Shown: in pieces, positions 6,088 to 14,666 of the stretch
Layout: the number at the start of each line of letters is the position of its first letter
Numbering within the stretch: the stretch's first letter is position 1
NCBI GenBank assembly: GCA_934644855.1
Contig: CAKUDJ010000001.1
Coordinates: forward strand, 1 to 17,067
Length of the DNA: 17,067 bases
Direction: 5' to 3'
From: an uncultured Elusimicrobiales bacterium
Lineage (GTDB): Bacteria > Elusimicrobiota > Elusimicrobia > Elusimicrobiales > Elusimicrobiaceae
Made by a program: the position numbers and the translations under genes
The notes under the pieces: generated by a model
The model's database searches: none
What the model saw: only the letters and a program-made list of their open reading frames with translations
Told to the model about the DNA's origin: nothing

Positions 6088-9000
6088 ATGTATTTGAAAG
6101 CAATAGAAATCATCGGTTTTAAGTCGTTTGCCGACAAATCCCGTCTGGATTTTGAACCCGGCATTACCTGCGTAGTGGGGCCGAACGGGTGCGGCAAATC
6201 CAACGTGATTGACTCCGTGCGTTGGGCCATTGGTGAAATGAGCTGGAAGTCCCTGCGGTCCTCTTCCATGGTAGATATTATTTTTAACGGTACCGCCAAA
6301 CGCGCCCCCTTAAATATGGCACAAGTCAGCATGGTGTTTGATAACGCCACGCGCCAACTGCCGCTTGATTTTGATGAAATTACCGTCACACGCAAAATTT
6401 TCCGCACCGGGGAAAGCGAATACTTTTTGAACAAAGTACAATGCCGTCTGCGTGATATACGCGATTTGTTTTTGGATACAGGAATCGGCGGGGAAGGCTA
6501 CGCCATTATTGACCAGGGCGGGGTGGATACCGTGTTGGCGGCCTCGCCGGAACAGCGCCGCGAAATGTTTGAAGAAGTGGCCGGCGTATCCAAATATAAA
6601 GTAAAGCGGGAAGAATGTATCAAGCGTTTGGAGCGCGTGGATTTGGATTTGGCCCGCCTGGCCGACACGGTGGCCCTCATAGAAGAACAAATCAAAAAGT
6701 TAGATAGTGAAGCCAAAAAAGCACGCCTGTACCAACGCTACCGCGAAGAATTAAAAGAAAGCGAAATTGCCATTTCCGTTTGCTCCATGAAAGAATCCGA
6801 CCAGACGATTGCCCGCCTGTCCGGCGAGTTGGACCCGGTAGTCCGGCAACTGGCCGATTTGGACAACCGCATTTCCGCGCAAGAAGGGCAAACCGCCGCG
6901 TTGGACTTAAATTTAACCCATAAACAAAAAGAAGCCAGCGCCTTTAACGAAAAAATTTCCGCCTGTAAATACCAGGTTGGTTTATTGGAAGGCGCTATTA
7001 AAAATTGTGACAATTTAACCGCGGAACTAACCAACCAGTTAGCCGCTAGCGGGGCCGAAGCCCAACGCGGGCAAAGCCGCATTGCGGAACTCGTCCCGGC
7101 ACTCGCACGCTTAAAAGAGCAGCTCCAAACCGTCGCCAAAGAGTTGGAGCCGCTCCAGGCGGATTATAACCAAAAAGTAGCGGCCGGCCAAAAACTGGAG
7201 CAGGATTTGCGCCAAGCCGACGAGGCCGCCCAACGCGCGAATAACGAGCGTATGCGCCTGGTGCAACGCCAAATGGAAGTTTCCAATAAAATTTCTATTG
7301 AAGAATCTTCCGCCCAACGCGAAAACGAAGATTTAATCACGCTGGAAAAATCCAACCAAACCGCCCAAAGCGGCCTGGCCGGATTGGAACAGGCGGCGCA
7401 GGAAATCCGCGCCCGCTTGGAAGAAAAACGCCGCGCGGCCGAAAGCGCCAAAACCGCCATCACCGCCGACGAAGAAAAACTGCGCGCCCTGCAAAACGCA
7501 CGCGCCGCCTTAAACGAAAAACTCTCCGGCGTAAAATCCGCCCGCGCCGCGTTGGCCGCCAAATTGGAACTCATCCAAACCCAAGGGAAAAACGACCCCT
7601 ATTGGGTGGGCGTGCAAACCGTCACGCAAAGCGGTATCGGCGGTATCAAAGGCACTTTGCGCAAAGCCTTAAAATATCCGGCCGCGTTAGGGGTAGCGGT
7701 GGAAGACGCATTCGGCAAATATTTAGATGCCGTTTTGTGCGAAAACGCCGCCGCCGCGGATACTGCGATTGCCAAGTTGAAAGAACACGGCAAAGCGCGC
7801 GCCAAATTTATCATTTTGCCGCAAGTGCCGCAAACGGCGGCACAGAACGGCACCTTAAAAGAACAGCTTACTTATGCGCCGGAATTGGAAAATTTAATTA
7901 ATTTTATTATCGGCGGATACAACTGCCCGGCGGAAGGCGAAGTGCGTGATGCCTTTTTTGTGGCCGGCGGGGCCGCAGGCGTAAAAGCGCCGGAAGCCTA
8001 CTGGGGGGAAGAAGAATCCGTCCGGCGGCAGGCGCAGGAACGCGCGCAGGAAGAAGACGCCGTCAGCAAAGAAATTATTGCTAATTACGATTTACTTTCC
8101 AAGGCGGAAGAAGCCTTGCGCCAACAACGCGCCAAATATCAGGAAGAATTACTGGCGCAAAACTCCGTGCGCAACGAGCTTTCCAACAAAGAAAACGAAG
8201 TCCGCCAAACACAAGCCCAGTTAGCCCGCGCCGAAGCCCGCAAACAAGAAATGACGGCCCGGTTGGAAAGCCGCAAACACGCTGCGGAAGCCTTAAAAAA
8301 GACGTTGGACGAATTAAAAGCCCAACAGGACGGCCTGGTGCGGCAAGCGGAAGAAGCCACCGCCCGCAAGGCCGCGCTGCAACAGGAAGGCGAAAACTTA
8401 AAAGCGCAAATCAACGCGTTAAGCGCCACATTGTACGAAGTAAAAATCAAAAAAAATAATGTGGAGCTGGATTTGAAATCCACCGATTTTGAATACCGCG
8501 CCTTACTGGACGGCGAAGGCAAACGCAACGAAAAAATAGCCGCCTCCAACGCGCGCTTAAAAGCGTTGGCGGACGAAAAACTTTCCACCCAAGCCAAACT
8601 GTCCGGCGAGCGCGACACGTTGGCCAAGCTGGAGTTGGACGAACACAAACTGCGCCAAGAATTAGAAGCCCTTAAAAAAGACTTCAGCGATAAAACCGCC
8701 GCGCTCAACGCCACCAAAAAACAACAGGCGGATTTAACCATTAAAAAGAACGATTTGGAAAACGCCCTCTCCAACGCGCGCCGCCAACGCACCACGGTTG
8801 TAAACAACCTGTTTGAAAGTTGGAACATCACGCCGGAAGAAGCCGCCATGAACTTTGGCGATAAACCCGTGGATTACGAGCGCGTAAAAATGATGCGCAA
8901 ACGCATAGAAAATATGGGGGCCGTTAATATGACCGCGCCGGAAGAATACGACGCGCTAACCGAGCGGCACACATTCTTAAAAACGCAAATCGGGGATTTG

Positions 9001-9564
9001 GACTCCGCCAAGAAAGACTTAAAAGCCGCCATCAATAAAATCAACCAAACCACACGGGAGAACTTCAAATACACGTTTGACCAAGTGCGTATGCACTTTA
9101 AGAACATTTACCAAACGCTGTTCCGCGGCGGCGAGTGTGATTTGGTGCTCACCCAACCGGAAAATCTGCTAGAAACCGGCATAGAAATTTACGCCCAGCC
9201 GCCGGGCAAAAAACTGCTCAACATTTCGTCTATGTCCGGCGGGGAAAAGACGCTTACGGCGCTCTCGTTATTATTTGCGTTCTTTACGCACAATCCGTCC
9301 CCGTTCTGCATTATGGACGAGGCGGACGCCGCGCTGGACGAAGCCAATGTGGAGCGGTATGTCAACCTGATTAAAGAGTTTTCCAAAACCACGCAATTTA
9401 TTGTCGTCACGCACAACAAGCGCACCATGGAATCGGCCCGGATGTTATATGGGATTACCATGGAAGAAAGCGGCGTATCCAAAGTAATGTCTGTGAATTT
9501 GGAAGACCGCACCGTGGCCGGTATGCAAAAGAAAGAAGAAATTGAATCCATGGCGGAGGGCTAA
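6088..9564 (+). CDS. smc: Chromosome segregation protein SMC
   Basis: SMC forms the ring-shaped condensin core that loads on DNA, extrudes loops and helps separate sister chromosomes, using ATP. The 1158-residue protein has the full layout: N-terminal ATPase half with Walker A GPNGCGKS at 31-38, a long coiled coil rich in A, E, K, Q and R from about 170 to 500, a hinge at about 505-655 (GGIKGTLRKAL, then AVEDAFGKYLDAVLCENA), a returning coiled coil to about 900-950, and the C-terminal ATPase half with signature SGGEK at 1050-1054 and Walker B FCIMDEADAALDE with Asp1077-Glu1078. Length is normal. AAAGGGG lies 8 bases before the ATG. scpA and scpB are not in the window. It is followed at once by a phosphoesterase gene. 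Confidence 0.97.
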   Translation: MYLKAIEIIGFKSFADKSRLDFEPGITCVVGPNGCGKSNVIDSVRWAIGEMSWKSLRSSSMVDIIFNGTAKRAPLNMAQVSMVFDNATRQLPLDFDEITVTRKIFRTGESEYFLNKVQCRLRDIRDLFLDTGIGGEGYAIIDQGGVDTVLAASPEQRREMFEEVAGVSKYKVKREECIKRLERVDLDLARLADTVALIEEQIKKLDSEAKKARLYQRYREELKESEIAISVCSMKESDQTIARLSGELDPVVRQLADLDNRISAQEGQTAALDLNLTHKQKEASAFNEKISACKYQVGLLEGAIKNCDNLTAELTNQLAASGAEAQRGQSRIAELVPALARLKEQLQTVAKELEPLQADYNQKVAAGQKLEQDLRQADEAAQRANNERMRLVQRQMEVSNKISIEESSAQRENEDLITLEKSNQTAQSGLAGLEQAAQEIRARLEEKRRAAESAKTAITADEEKLRALQNARAALNEKLSGVKSARAALAAKLELIQTQGKNDPYWVGVQTVTQSGIGGIKGTLRKALKYPAALGVAVEDAFGKYLDAVLCENAAAADTAIAKLKEHGKARAKFIILPQVPQTAAQNGTLKEQLTYAPELENLINFIIGGYNCPAEGEVRDAFFVAGGAAGVKAPEAYWGEEESVRRQAQERAQEEDAVSKEIIANYDLLSKAEEALRQQRAKYQEELLAQNSVRNELSNKENEVRQTQAQLARAEARKQEMTARLESRKHAAEALKKTLDELKAQQDGLVRQAEEATARKAALQQEGENLKAQINALSATLYEVKIKKNNVELDLKSTDFEYRALLDGEGKRNEKIAASNARLKALADEKLSTQAKLSGERDTLAKLELDEHKLRQELEALKKDFSDKTAALNATKKQQADLTIKKNDLENALSNARRQRTTVVNNLFESWNITPEEAAMNFGDKPVDYERVKMMRKRIENMGAVNMTAPEEYDALTERHTFLKTQIGDLDSAKKDLKAAINKINQTTRENFKYTFDQVRMHFKNIYQTLFRGGECDLVLTQPENLLETGIEIYAQPPGKKLLNISSMSGGEKTLTALSLLFAFFTHNPSPFCIMDEADAALDEANVERYVNLIKEFSKTTQFIVVTHNKRTMESARMLYGITMEESGVSKVMSVNLEDRTVAGMQKKEEIESMAEG

Positions 9565-10302
9565 GTGAAGTACGGTGTATTTTCGGACCCGCACGGGAAT
9601 TTGGAAGCACTAACGGCCTGTTTGGACCGCCTGAAAAAGGAAGGCATAAACCGCTATATTTGCTGTGGGGATTTGATTGGCTACGGGCCGGACCCGGAAG
9701 CGTGCGTCAAGCGTGTGCGGGCGCTCAAAAATTTGGTATGCGTGATGGGCAACCATGATGCCGTTTTTGTGCTGCCGGAGTTGGAAAGCTTTTTCAACCG
9801 GGAGGCCGCCCTGGCCCTGGATTACAGCCGCAGCCAAATGAGTGACGAAAGCGTACGTTATGTCGCCACCTTACCCCAAAAATACCAGGGGGAAAATTTT
9901 ACCGCCGTACACGGCACACCGCTAGACCCCATTAAAGAGTATTTTTCCAGTTGCACGCAATTTAAGGTCAATTATCCGCTTTGGAAGGGGCAAATTTGCT
10001 TTGTGGGGCATACCCATGTGCCGTTTTTCATCCGCGGAGATGAAGAAGATTGTGGCATTTTTTTGAACCGCAAGGCCGATTTTACCGTAAAGTTGGATCC
10101 ATCCGCGCGTTATGTCATCAACCCCGGCTCCGTGGGCAAGCCGCGCGATAATGACCCGCGGGCCTCGTTTGGCATTTGGGACACCACGGCCGGCACGTTC
10201 CGTTTTATCCGCCAGGAATACGATTTCCGCCCCACCCAACAAAAAATGCTTGCCGCCAAACTGCCCGCCTTTTTGGTGGACAGCCTGACCCTCGGCCTGT
10301 AA
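9565..10302 (+). CDS. Calcineurin-like metallophosphoesterase (YfcE/MJ0936 type)
   Basis: This is a two-metal phosphoesterase of the YfcE/MJ0936 class; members hydrolyse phosphodiester bonds, but the natural substrate is usually unknown. In 245 residues the expected metal ligands appear in order: Asp8 and His10 in FSDPHGN, Asp36 in GDLIGYGPDP, Asn63-His64-Asp65 in GNHD, His116 in VHGTP, and His149 and His151 in GHTHVP. INPGSVGKPRDND follows, as in relatives. It starts with GTG directly after the smc stop, with GGAGGG inside the end of smc as ribosome site, so the two genes are cotranslated. No signal peptide is seen, so it should be cytoplasmic. The neighbour does not by itself show a role in chromosome segregation. 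Confidence 0.9.
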   Translation: MKYGVFSDPHGNLEALTACLDRLKKEGINRYICCGDLIGYGPDPEACVKRVRALKNLVCVMGNHDAVFVLPELESFFNREAALALDYSRSQMSDESVRYVATLPQKYQGENFTAVHGTPLDPIKEYFSSCTQFKVNYPLWKGQICFVGHTHVPFFIRGDEEDCGIFLNRKADFTVKLDPSARYVINPGSVGKPRDNDPRASFGIWDTTAGTFRFIRQEYDFRPTQQKMLAAKLPAFLVDSLTLGL

Positions 10303-10359
10303 TCAGCCACGCTGTGTTTTTATTGTCCCTTTATAGTTGTTGGCTGAACAAGCGGGGTG

Positions 10360-11715
10360 TTAACGATTAAGGCGGGGGCGGAGTTGGGCCCACAACCACG
10401 CTAAACCCGCGCCGCCAAACAAGCAAAGGGTTGTTTCAAACGGCAGGCGGTAGCGCCCGCCCGCGCCGAAAAATACGGAAGAAACGGCCCAAAAATATCC
10501 GGCAAACAACCCTAAAAAAACCGTTTCCGCGCGCCGTTTGTTTATCCACAAAATCACTGCGCCCAATCCGGCCAATAACGCCGTAAGCAAGGTTTGCGCG
10601 CCGCATAACCCCAACAACAGGTAATCCGCCCCGGTGCGTAAATGTTGCGCAGGTAGCGCGGTTGTTTTGTTCAACTGATAGTCAAACTCCGCTTGGGAAA
10701 GGGGCGGCGTTCCCCTTATAATACGGCTGATTTGGGTGTAAGAACCGCCCAGTAAGGTTTTGGCTAACCAATACGGCGCGTGCGCCAGTTTATAAGGCCA
10801 GAACTTGCGCAACATGGGTTTGGCGTGTGCCAACAGCCACGCATCTTTTTGCGTGGGCGAAAATTGCCAAAATCCGGCCGGGAGCGCCTGATGCAATACC
10901 CGCTCGCCCCCTTGCGCATTGAGCCCGCGCGCGTGGCCAACGGCATCTAAATTCCAAAAATACAAATTATACGCGGCCGAGGAGTGAAACCCCGCATATC
11001 CGGCCTGGCGGTAATTGCGCCATTGCCACCCCCCGGTACAGGCCAGTATGGGCAGGCAGAAAACCAGTAGCGCGCACACGCATTTTCGGCATCCTTGGCG
11101 GTACGTTTTTAATCCCACCAACACGGCCCCCAAATAGAGCCAGTTATAAGCCACCGGGCGCACAAAAATCGCCGCCGTCAAAAAGAGGGACGCCGCCAAT
11201 AAGCGCGGCCATTTCCCGCTCTTTATATAGCAGAGCGCGAAAAACAAAAATACCGTCAGCAAAAAGGCAAATAACACGTCCGAAAGCAGGGCGAACGCAT
11301 ACGCCGCTAAAACCGTGCTGAACGCGCAAAGCACGCCGGCCGCACGCGCCGCCGTTTTGGATAAAAACACCGCCGCGCTATGGTATACGAGCGGGACTAG
11401 TGCCGTAATGAGCAAGATTTGCACGAATACTACCGCCCACGCGCTTGGGCCGCTTACGGCATAAATGAGGGCCAAAAAAACCGGGTAGCCGGGCGTGCGG
11501 AATGTAAGCGGCGCCAAAGAATAAGGGTCCGTTAATTGGCCGGAAGCAAGCAAGGTTTGGGCGGGGGCGGTGTAATACAGCGAATCCGGGAAATGCAAAA
11601 AATCACTCCCCAACGGATTACAAGCCACCACATAAAAAAAGAGCCCCAACCGCAACAGAAGTACGGCCAGCGTCAAATAAAGCAAAAACTTATCTTGAAA
11701 AATCTTACGCACCAT
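10360..11715 (-). CDS. Polytopic membrane glycosyltransferase (PMT/ArnT-like, GT-C fold)
   Basis: Proteins of this fold move a sugar from a lipid-phosphate donor to an acceptor on the outer face of the inner membrane. The 451-residue product has about ten hydrophobic segments. After the first comes a loop with an acidic residue (SDFLHFPDSLYYTAPAQTL), then LTFRTPGYPVFLALIY, the pattern of the PMT_2/ArnT group; SDVLFAFLLT follows in a later segment. The C-terminal half alternates soluble loop and membrane segments. ATG at 11715 is preferred to an in-frame TTG at 11721. Neither has a Shine-Dalgarno, and a TATACT box lies only 6 bases before the ATG. It is convergent with the phosphoesterase gene. 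The acceptor (lipid A, glycan or protein) cannot be told. Confidence 0.78.
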   Translation of the reverse strand: MVRKIFQDKFLLYLTLAVLLLRLGLFFYVVACNPLGSDFLHFPDSLYYTAPAQTLLASGQLTDPYSLAPLTFRTPGYPVFLALIYAVSGPSAWAVVFVQILLITALVPLVYHSAAVFLSKTAARAAGVLCAFSTVLAAYAFALLSDVLFAFLLTVFLFFALCYIKSGKWPRLLAASLFLTAAIFVRPVAYNWLYLGAVLVGLKTYRQGCRKCVCALLVFCLPILACTGGWQWRNYRQAGYAGFHSSAAYNLYFWNLDAVGHARGLNAQGGERVLHQALPAGFWQFSPTQKDAWLLAHAKPMLRKFWPYKLAHAPYWLAKTLLGGSYTQISRIIRGTPPLSQAEFDYQLNKTTALPAQHLRTGADYLLLGLCGAQTLLTALLAGLGAVILWINKRRAETVFLGLFAGYFWAVSSVFFGAGGRYRLPFETTLCLFGGAGLAWLWAQLRPRLNR

Positions 11716-11721
11716 ATACAA

Positions 11722-11727
11722 AGTATA
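11722..11727 (-). promoter_or_regulatory. -10 box directly before the membrane glycosyltransferase start
   Basis: TATACT ends 6 bases before the ATG at 11715, which would put the transcript start at or next to the ATG. No clear -35 is seen 16-18 bases upstream, so support is modest. Confidence 0.35.
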
Positions 11728-11760
11728 TAAAAAACGGCGGCGGCTTTTATGGGGAGATTA

Positions 11761-11806
11761 CAGGCGCACACACTTTTCCCGCTTTTAACGGAGCGGAACG
11801 CGCCTG
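11761..11806. repeat. 7 bp inverted repeat enclosing dispersed repeat copy 2
   Basis: CAGGCGC (11761-11767) and GCGCCTG (11800-11806) are perfect complements. The enclosed sequence and 3' arm include the repeat at 11778-11802. The region from 11807 to 11898 shows nothing else I can name. Confidence 0.45.
11778..11802 (+). repeat. Dispersed intergenic repeat, copy 2
   Basis: CCCGCTTTTAACG, three bases, CGGAACGCG: the same 13-mer and 9-mer as at 5984-6009. Short matching words upstream in the same order (TATG, GGAGA, GGCG) suggest the similarity could extend to about 55 bases with gaps. Confidence 0.6.
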
Positions 11807-11898
11807 CCAACGCCGCGCACCGAGAATCGCCGCACCGCGCAAAAATACCCCGCCGCGCGCGCCAAAACGCGCCTGCACTCTGCGCAAAAGTACACAAC

Positions 11899-11922
11899 AA
11901 AAAACCCGCCTTTCGGCGGGTT
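11899..11922 (-). terminator. Rho-independent terminator after tRNA-Ala
   Basis: On the minus strand AACCCGCC, loop GAAA, GGCGGGTT is followed by a T-run. It begins 15 bases after the tRNA 3' end. Confidence 0.85.
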
Positions 11923-11936
11923 CTAATCGTTTCAAA

Positions 11937-12012
11937 TGGTGGACCTGACAAGGATCGAACTTGCGACCTCCTGCATGCCATGCAGGCGCTCTCCCAGCTG
12001 AGCTACAGGCCC
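11937..12012 (-). tRNA. tRNA-Ala (anticodon GGC)
   Basis: The minus strand gives a complete 76-base cloverleaf. The acceptor stem GGGCCTG pairs with CAGGTCC (one G-U pair). The D arm is GCTCAGCTGGGAGAGC. The anticodon stem CCTGC/GCAGG encloses loop ATGGCAT with anticodon GGC, reading GCC codons. The T loop is TTCGATC. The 3' CCA is encoded. It is a single tRNA with its own promoter and terminator. Confidence 0.97.
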
Positions 12013-12042
12013 TTCATAAAACTTCTTTCAAACTACATAAAT

Positions 12043-12071
12043 AGTATATCAATTTTTTGGCGGTGTGGCAA
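12043..12071 (-). promoter_or_regulatory. Promoter for tRNA-Ala
   Basis: TTGCCA (12071-12066), 17 bases, TATACT (12048-12043) on the minus strand. The predicted start is about 24 bases before the tRNA. The box lies just after the stop of the GT9 gene, so the tRNA need not depend on read-through. Confidence 0.65.
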
Positions 12072-12076
12072 GTTTT

Positions 12077-13282
12077 TTATTTTCCGCCTAAAATTTTATT
12101 TACGCCGTCCAATACAACCGGCGCAGTAATGGCCGCTAAACATTGTTCGTTTTCCGCATAGTTTAAGGCGCAGCGGGTCATCCAATCTTCCAAAATGTTC
12201 ATACAATTTTGGCACTTGGGGGAAGTAATATTCACATTTTGCGCATACCCCAAATACTTGGCCGAGGACGGCCCGAACAATACTACACAGCGCGTACGGG
12301 TTAAATTAGCCAAATGCACCATGCCGCTTTCCCCGTCCACATGGGCTAACGCACCGTCCAACACATAGGGCAAATCTTTTACCGCCGTTTTGCCCACTAA
12401 ACAAACGTCCGCAAAATCAAAGGCTTGGCTTTTACTGCCCCCCAACTGTACCAGTAAAATATCCGGGTGCGCCTGCTTAAACAAAGCGGCAAACTCCCGC
12501 CACCGCGTTTGGGGCCAACAGCGCGTGGGGTGGCCGTGGGAAGTGTCCGTATTGGTATTAATTCCGTCGTGAATGGTAATATATTTTTTATCTGCCAGGC
12601 CCAGTACGGTTAGTAACTCCCTCTTGCGCTCAGGCGCTAACGCAATTGCCGCGCGGTCGTTTTGCCCCACCACAAGCCCGGTGGATAAACCCAAATTTGC
12701 CACCCGGCTGGAGCCGTACTCCACCGTGGCGTTGGCCCAATAGCCGTCCAGATACGGCGTATTTTCCGCAAACACGCGGCAAATATCCCGCATTTTTAAC
12801 CCCTTTTCCAGTACCGGGATAAAACCCGGCGCCAGTTGCTCAACGCGCGCGCGGTTTACATATTGGTAAATAAACACATGGCAGCCGGATATAATTAAAT
12901 CAAAATCCTGCGGGAGATATTTACGGTTTTGGAAACCGTTGATATACGCGCCGTCCTGAAACAGCGCGTCCACCACGCTTTGGCTGTCATAACAAAGGTA
13001 AATTTCCGCTTGGGGGAGTTGGGCGCGCAGGGCCTTCAAAAAAACGCGCGTCATACACACGTCCCCAATGCCGCCGCGCACGTGTACCAGTATCCGCAAA
13101 CGCGGGCTGACTACCGCTTTATGCGTAAGCGCACGCAGGGAAAGTTTAATTTGGTTTTTAAGTTGTTTGCGGCCCCGGTGCAAGCAGACGGCCAAACGCA
13201 CCAAACTGCTTTTTTGGCTATGCAGGTTAATTAATTGTTGGGCTTGCAACGCGGCCAGGCGCAGGCGGTTTATAGGGTCCAC
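12077..13282 (-). CDS. Glycosyltransferase family 9 (heptosyltransferase-like)
   Basis: GT9 enzymes add heptose or similar sugars to lipopolysaccharide core or other surface glycans at the inner face of the membrane. In 401 residues, a basic N-terminal extension of about 60 residues precedes RILVHVRGGIGDVCMTRVFLKAL (RGGIGD at 69-74), the family's acceptor-side motif. The second Rossmann domain holds KYITIHDGIN, RCWPQTRWREFAALF, HVDGESGMVHLA and CVVLFGPSS, which match the donor-binding half. A Cys pair lies in SPKCQNCMN. The GTG start at 13282 is supported by GGAG 8 bases upstream. The exact sugar is unknown. A TATGAT -10-like box lies at 13318-13313 with only a weak -35. Confidence 0.85.
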   Translation of the reverse strand: MDPINRLRLAALQAQQLINLHSQKSSLVRLAVCLHRGRKQLKNQIKLSLRALTHKAVVSPRLRILVHVRGGIGDVCMTRVFLKALRAQLPQAEIYLCYDSQSVVDALFQDGAYINGFQNRKYLPQDFDLIISGCHVFIYQYVNRARVEQLAPGFIPVLEKGLKMRDICRVFAENTPYLDGYWANATVEYGSSRVANLGLSTGLVVGQNDRAAIALAPERKRELLTVLGLADKKYITIHDGINTNTDTSHGHPTRCWPQTRWREFAALFKQAHPDILLVQLGGSKSQAFDFADVCLVGKTAVKDLPYVLDGALAHVDGESGMVHLANLTRTRCVVLFGPSSAKYLGYAQNVNITSPKCQNCMNILEDWMTRCALNYAENEQCLAAITAPVVLDGVNKILGGK

Positions 13283-13448
13283 GGGCTATCTCCTTGTTAT
13301 ATGCTATCATTCTATCATATTACAATACCCGGTTTGAGTGAATATAACCCGATAAACGCGTTTTTTTGTATTATTCCCGGCCCGCAAGGCGCACGGCACG
13401 CTTTATAAAATAGGTGCGGGAGCTGTACTTTTTAAGCCGCACAAAAGC

Positions 13449-13454
13449 TATAAT
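13449..13454 (+). promoter_or_regulatory. -10 box before the threonine aldolase-family gene
   Basis: A perfect TATAAT lies 43 bases before the ATG at 13498. No good -35 is visible at 16-18 bases. The rest of the divergent region 13283-13497 shows no gene, only AT-rich promoter-like sequence. Confidence 0.45.
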
Positions 13455-13497
13455 ATATCATACGTTCTTTAGGTTAAAATTAATTACAGGAAGATAT

Positions 13498-14532
13498 ATG
13501 ATTTGTTTTAATTGTGATTATAACGAAGGCGCCCACCCCGCCATTATGGCCCGGCTCCTGCAAACAAATTTGGAACAAAATATCGGCTACGGGCAGGACG
13601 ATTACTGCCGCCAAGCGGCCGATTTAATCCGCGCCAAAGCGCAAGCCCCGCAAGCGGCCGTGCATTTTTTGGTAGGCGGCACACAAACCAATTTAACGGT
13701 CATTGCTTCTGCATTAAAGCCTTACCAATGCGTCATTTCGGCCGATTCCGGCCACATTAACGTGCACGAAACGGGCGCCATAGAAGCCACCGGCCACCGG
13801 GTGCTTACCGTGCCCGCCACGGAAGGCAAAATTTCCGCCGCACAAGTGCAAAAAGTATGTGATGCGCACTTGGCGGAAGACAACCCGGAATTTGATACCC
13901 AACCCAAAATGGTGTATATCTCTTTCCCCACGGAATACGGCACGCTCTACACCAAACAGGAATTGCAGGACTTGCGCGACGTCTGCCGTAAAAACAACCT
14001 GTTTTTATTTGCGGACGGCGCGCGCCTGGGCTACGCGCTGACCTCCAAAAAAAATACCGTCACGCTGGCGGAATTAGCCGCGTGCTGTGACGTGTTTTAC
14101 ATTGGCGGAACCAAAGTAGGCGCGCTGTTTGGGGAAGCGGTAGTAATTATGAATGATGCCCTCAAGCAGGACTTCCGCTACTACATCAAGCAGCGCGGGG
14201 CCATGCTGGCTAAAGGGTGGCTGCTCGGTCTGCAATTTTTAACGCTGTTTGAAAATGACCTCTATTTAACCATTGCCAAACAGGCGAACGATTTTGCCGC
14301 CCGCATTAAAAAAGCGTTCCAAAAGGCGGGATTCCCGTTGTTATACAGTTCCCCCACCAACCAACAATTCCCTATTTTGCCCAATGAGGTTGCCCAAAAA
14401 CTGGCTAAAAAATATGTGTTTGCGCGGTTCGGTCAGCCGGATAAAGAGCATACCGTCACCCGCTTTTGCACCAGTTGGGCCACTACGGAAGAACACGTGG
14501 CGGAACTGGAAAAAGATATTGCCGCTTTATAA
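13498..14532 (+). CDS. Threonine aldolase-family PLP enzyme (beta-eliminating lyase family)
   Basis: The family cleaves L-threonine or allo-threonine to glycine and acetaldehyde with pyridoxal phosphate. The 344-residue protein has CDYNEGAHPAIM near the start, VGGTQTN as a cofactor-phosphate loop, DSGHINVHETGA, FADGARLGYA with Asp173 (expected to contact the pyridine nitrogen) and GGTKVGALFG with Lys206 as the likely PLP lysine. ATG at 13498 is chosen over an upstream in-frame ATG at 13414 because AGGA lies 6 bases before it, a -10 box lies between the two, and MICFNCDYNEG is the usual family start. A strong terminator follows. Other lyases of the fold (phenylserine aldolase, for example) cannot be excluded. 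Confidence 0.88.
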   Translation: MICFNCDYNEGAHPAIMARLLQTNLEQNIGYGQDDYCRQAADLIRAKAQAPQAAVHFLVGGTQTNLTVIASALKPYQCVISADSGHINVHETGAIEATGHRVLTVPATEGKISAAQVQKVCDAHLAEDNPEFDTQPKMVYISFPTEYGTLYTKQELQDLRDVCRKNNLFLFADGARLGYALTSKKNTVTLAELAACCDVFYIGGTKVGALFGEAVVIMNDALKQDFRYYIKQRGAMLAKGWLLGLQFLTLFENDLYLTIAKQANDFAARIKKAFQKAGFPLLYSSPTNQQFPILPNEVAQKLAKKYVFARFGQPDKEHTVTRFCTSWATTEEHVAELEKDIAAL

Positions 14533-14553
14533 AAGCGACGTTATTTTGAACAC

Positions 14554-14577
14554 ACCCGGCCCCAGGCCGGGTTTTTT
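14554..14577 (+). terminator. Rho-independent terminator after the threonine aldolase-family gene
   Basis: ACCCGGCC, loop CCA, GGCCGGGT followed by TTTTT. It starts 21 bases after the stop codon. Confidence 0.88.
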
Positions 14578-14583
14578 ATGGCG

Positions 14584-14613
14584 TTGAAGCGGCAAAAACA
14601 AAAAAGCTAAAAT
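14584..14613 (+). promoter_or_regulatory. Possible promoter for the PQ-loop protein and nfo
   Basis: TTGAAG (14584-14589), 18 bases, TAAAAT (14608-14613). It follows directly on the preceding terminator, as expected for the start of a new unit. Confidence 0.45.
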
Positions 14614-14666
14614 ATAAATATAGGCAGGCGCCGCCCCATAGCGCTCCACCCGCCGGGAGGATAAAA

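Noticed and set aside
8139..8849. Long minus-strand open frame (236 codons) opposite smc
   Set aside because: It is the serine/alanine-rich shadow of the smc coiled coil, a common by-product of its codon use.
10303..10359. CAGCCA...TGGCTG inverted repeat between convergent genes as a terminator
   Set aside because: The loop is about 30 bases and no T-run follows on either strand.
11749..12129. Plus-strand open frame across the tRNA and terminator
   Set aside because: It runs through tRNA-Ala and its terminator in antisense and has no ribosome site.
13381..13420. CCCGCA...TGCGGG inverted repeat upstream of the threonine aldolase-family gene
   Set aside because: Six base pairs over a 28-base gap in GC-rich sequence is close to chance, with no supporting feature.
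13414..13497. Upstream ATG (13414) as start of the threonine aldolase-family protein
   Set aside because: The extra 28 residues match no family member, and the -10 box lies inside them.
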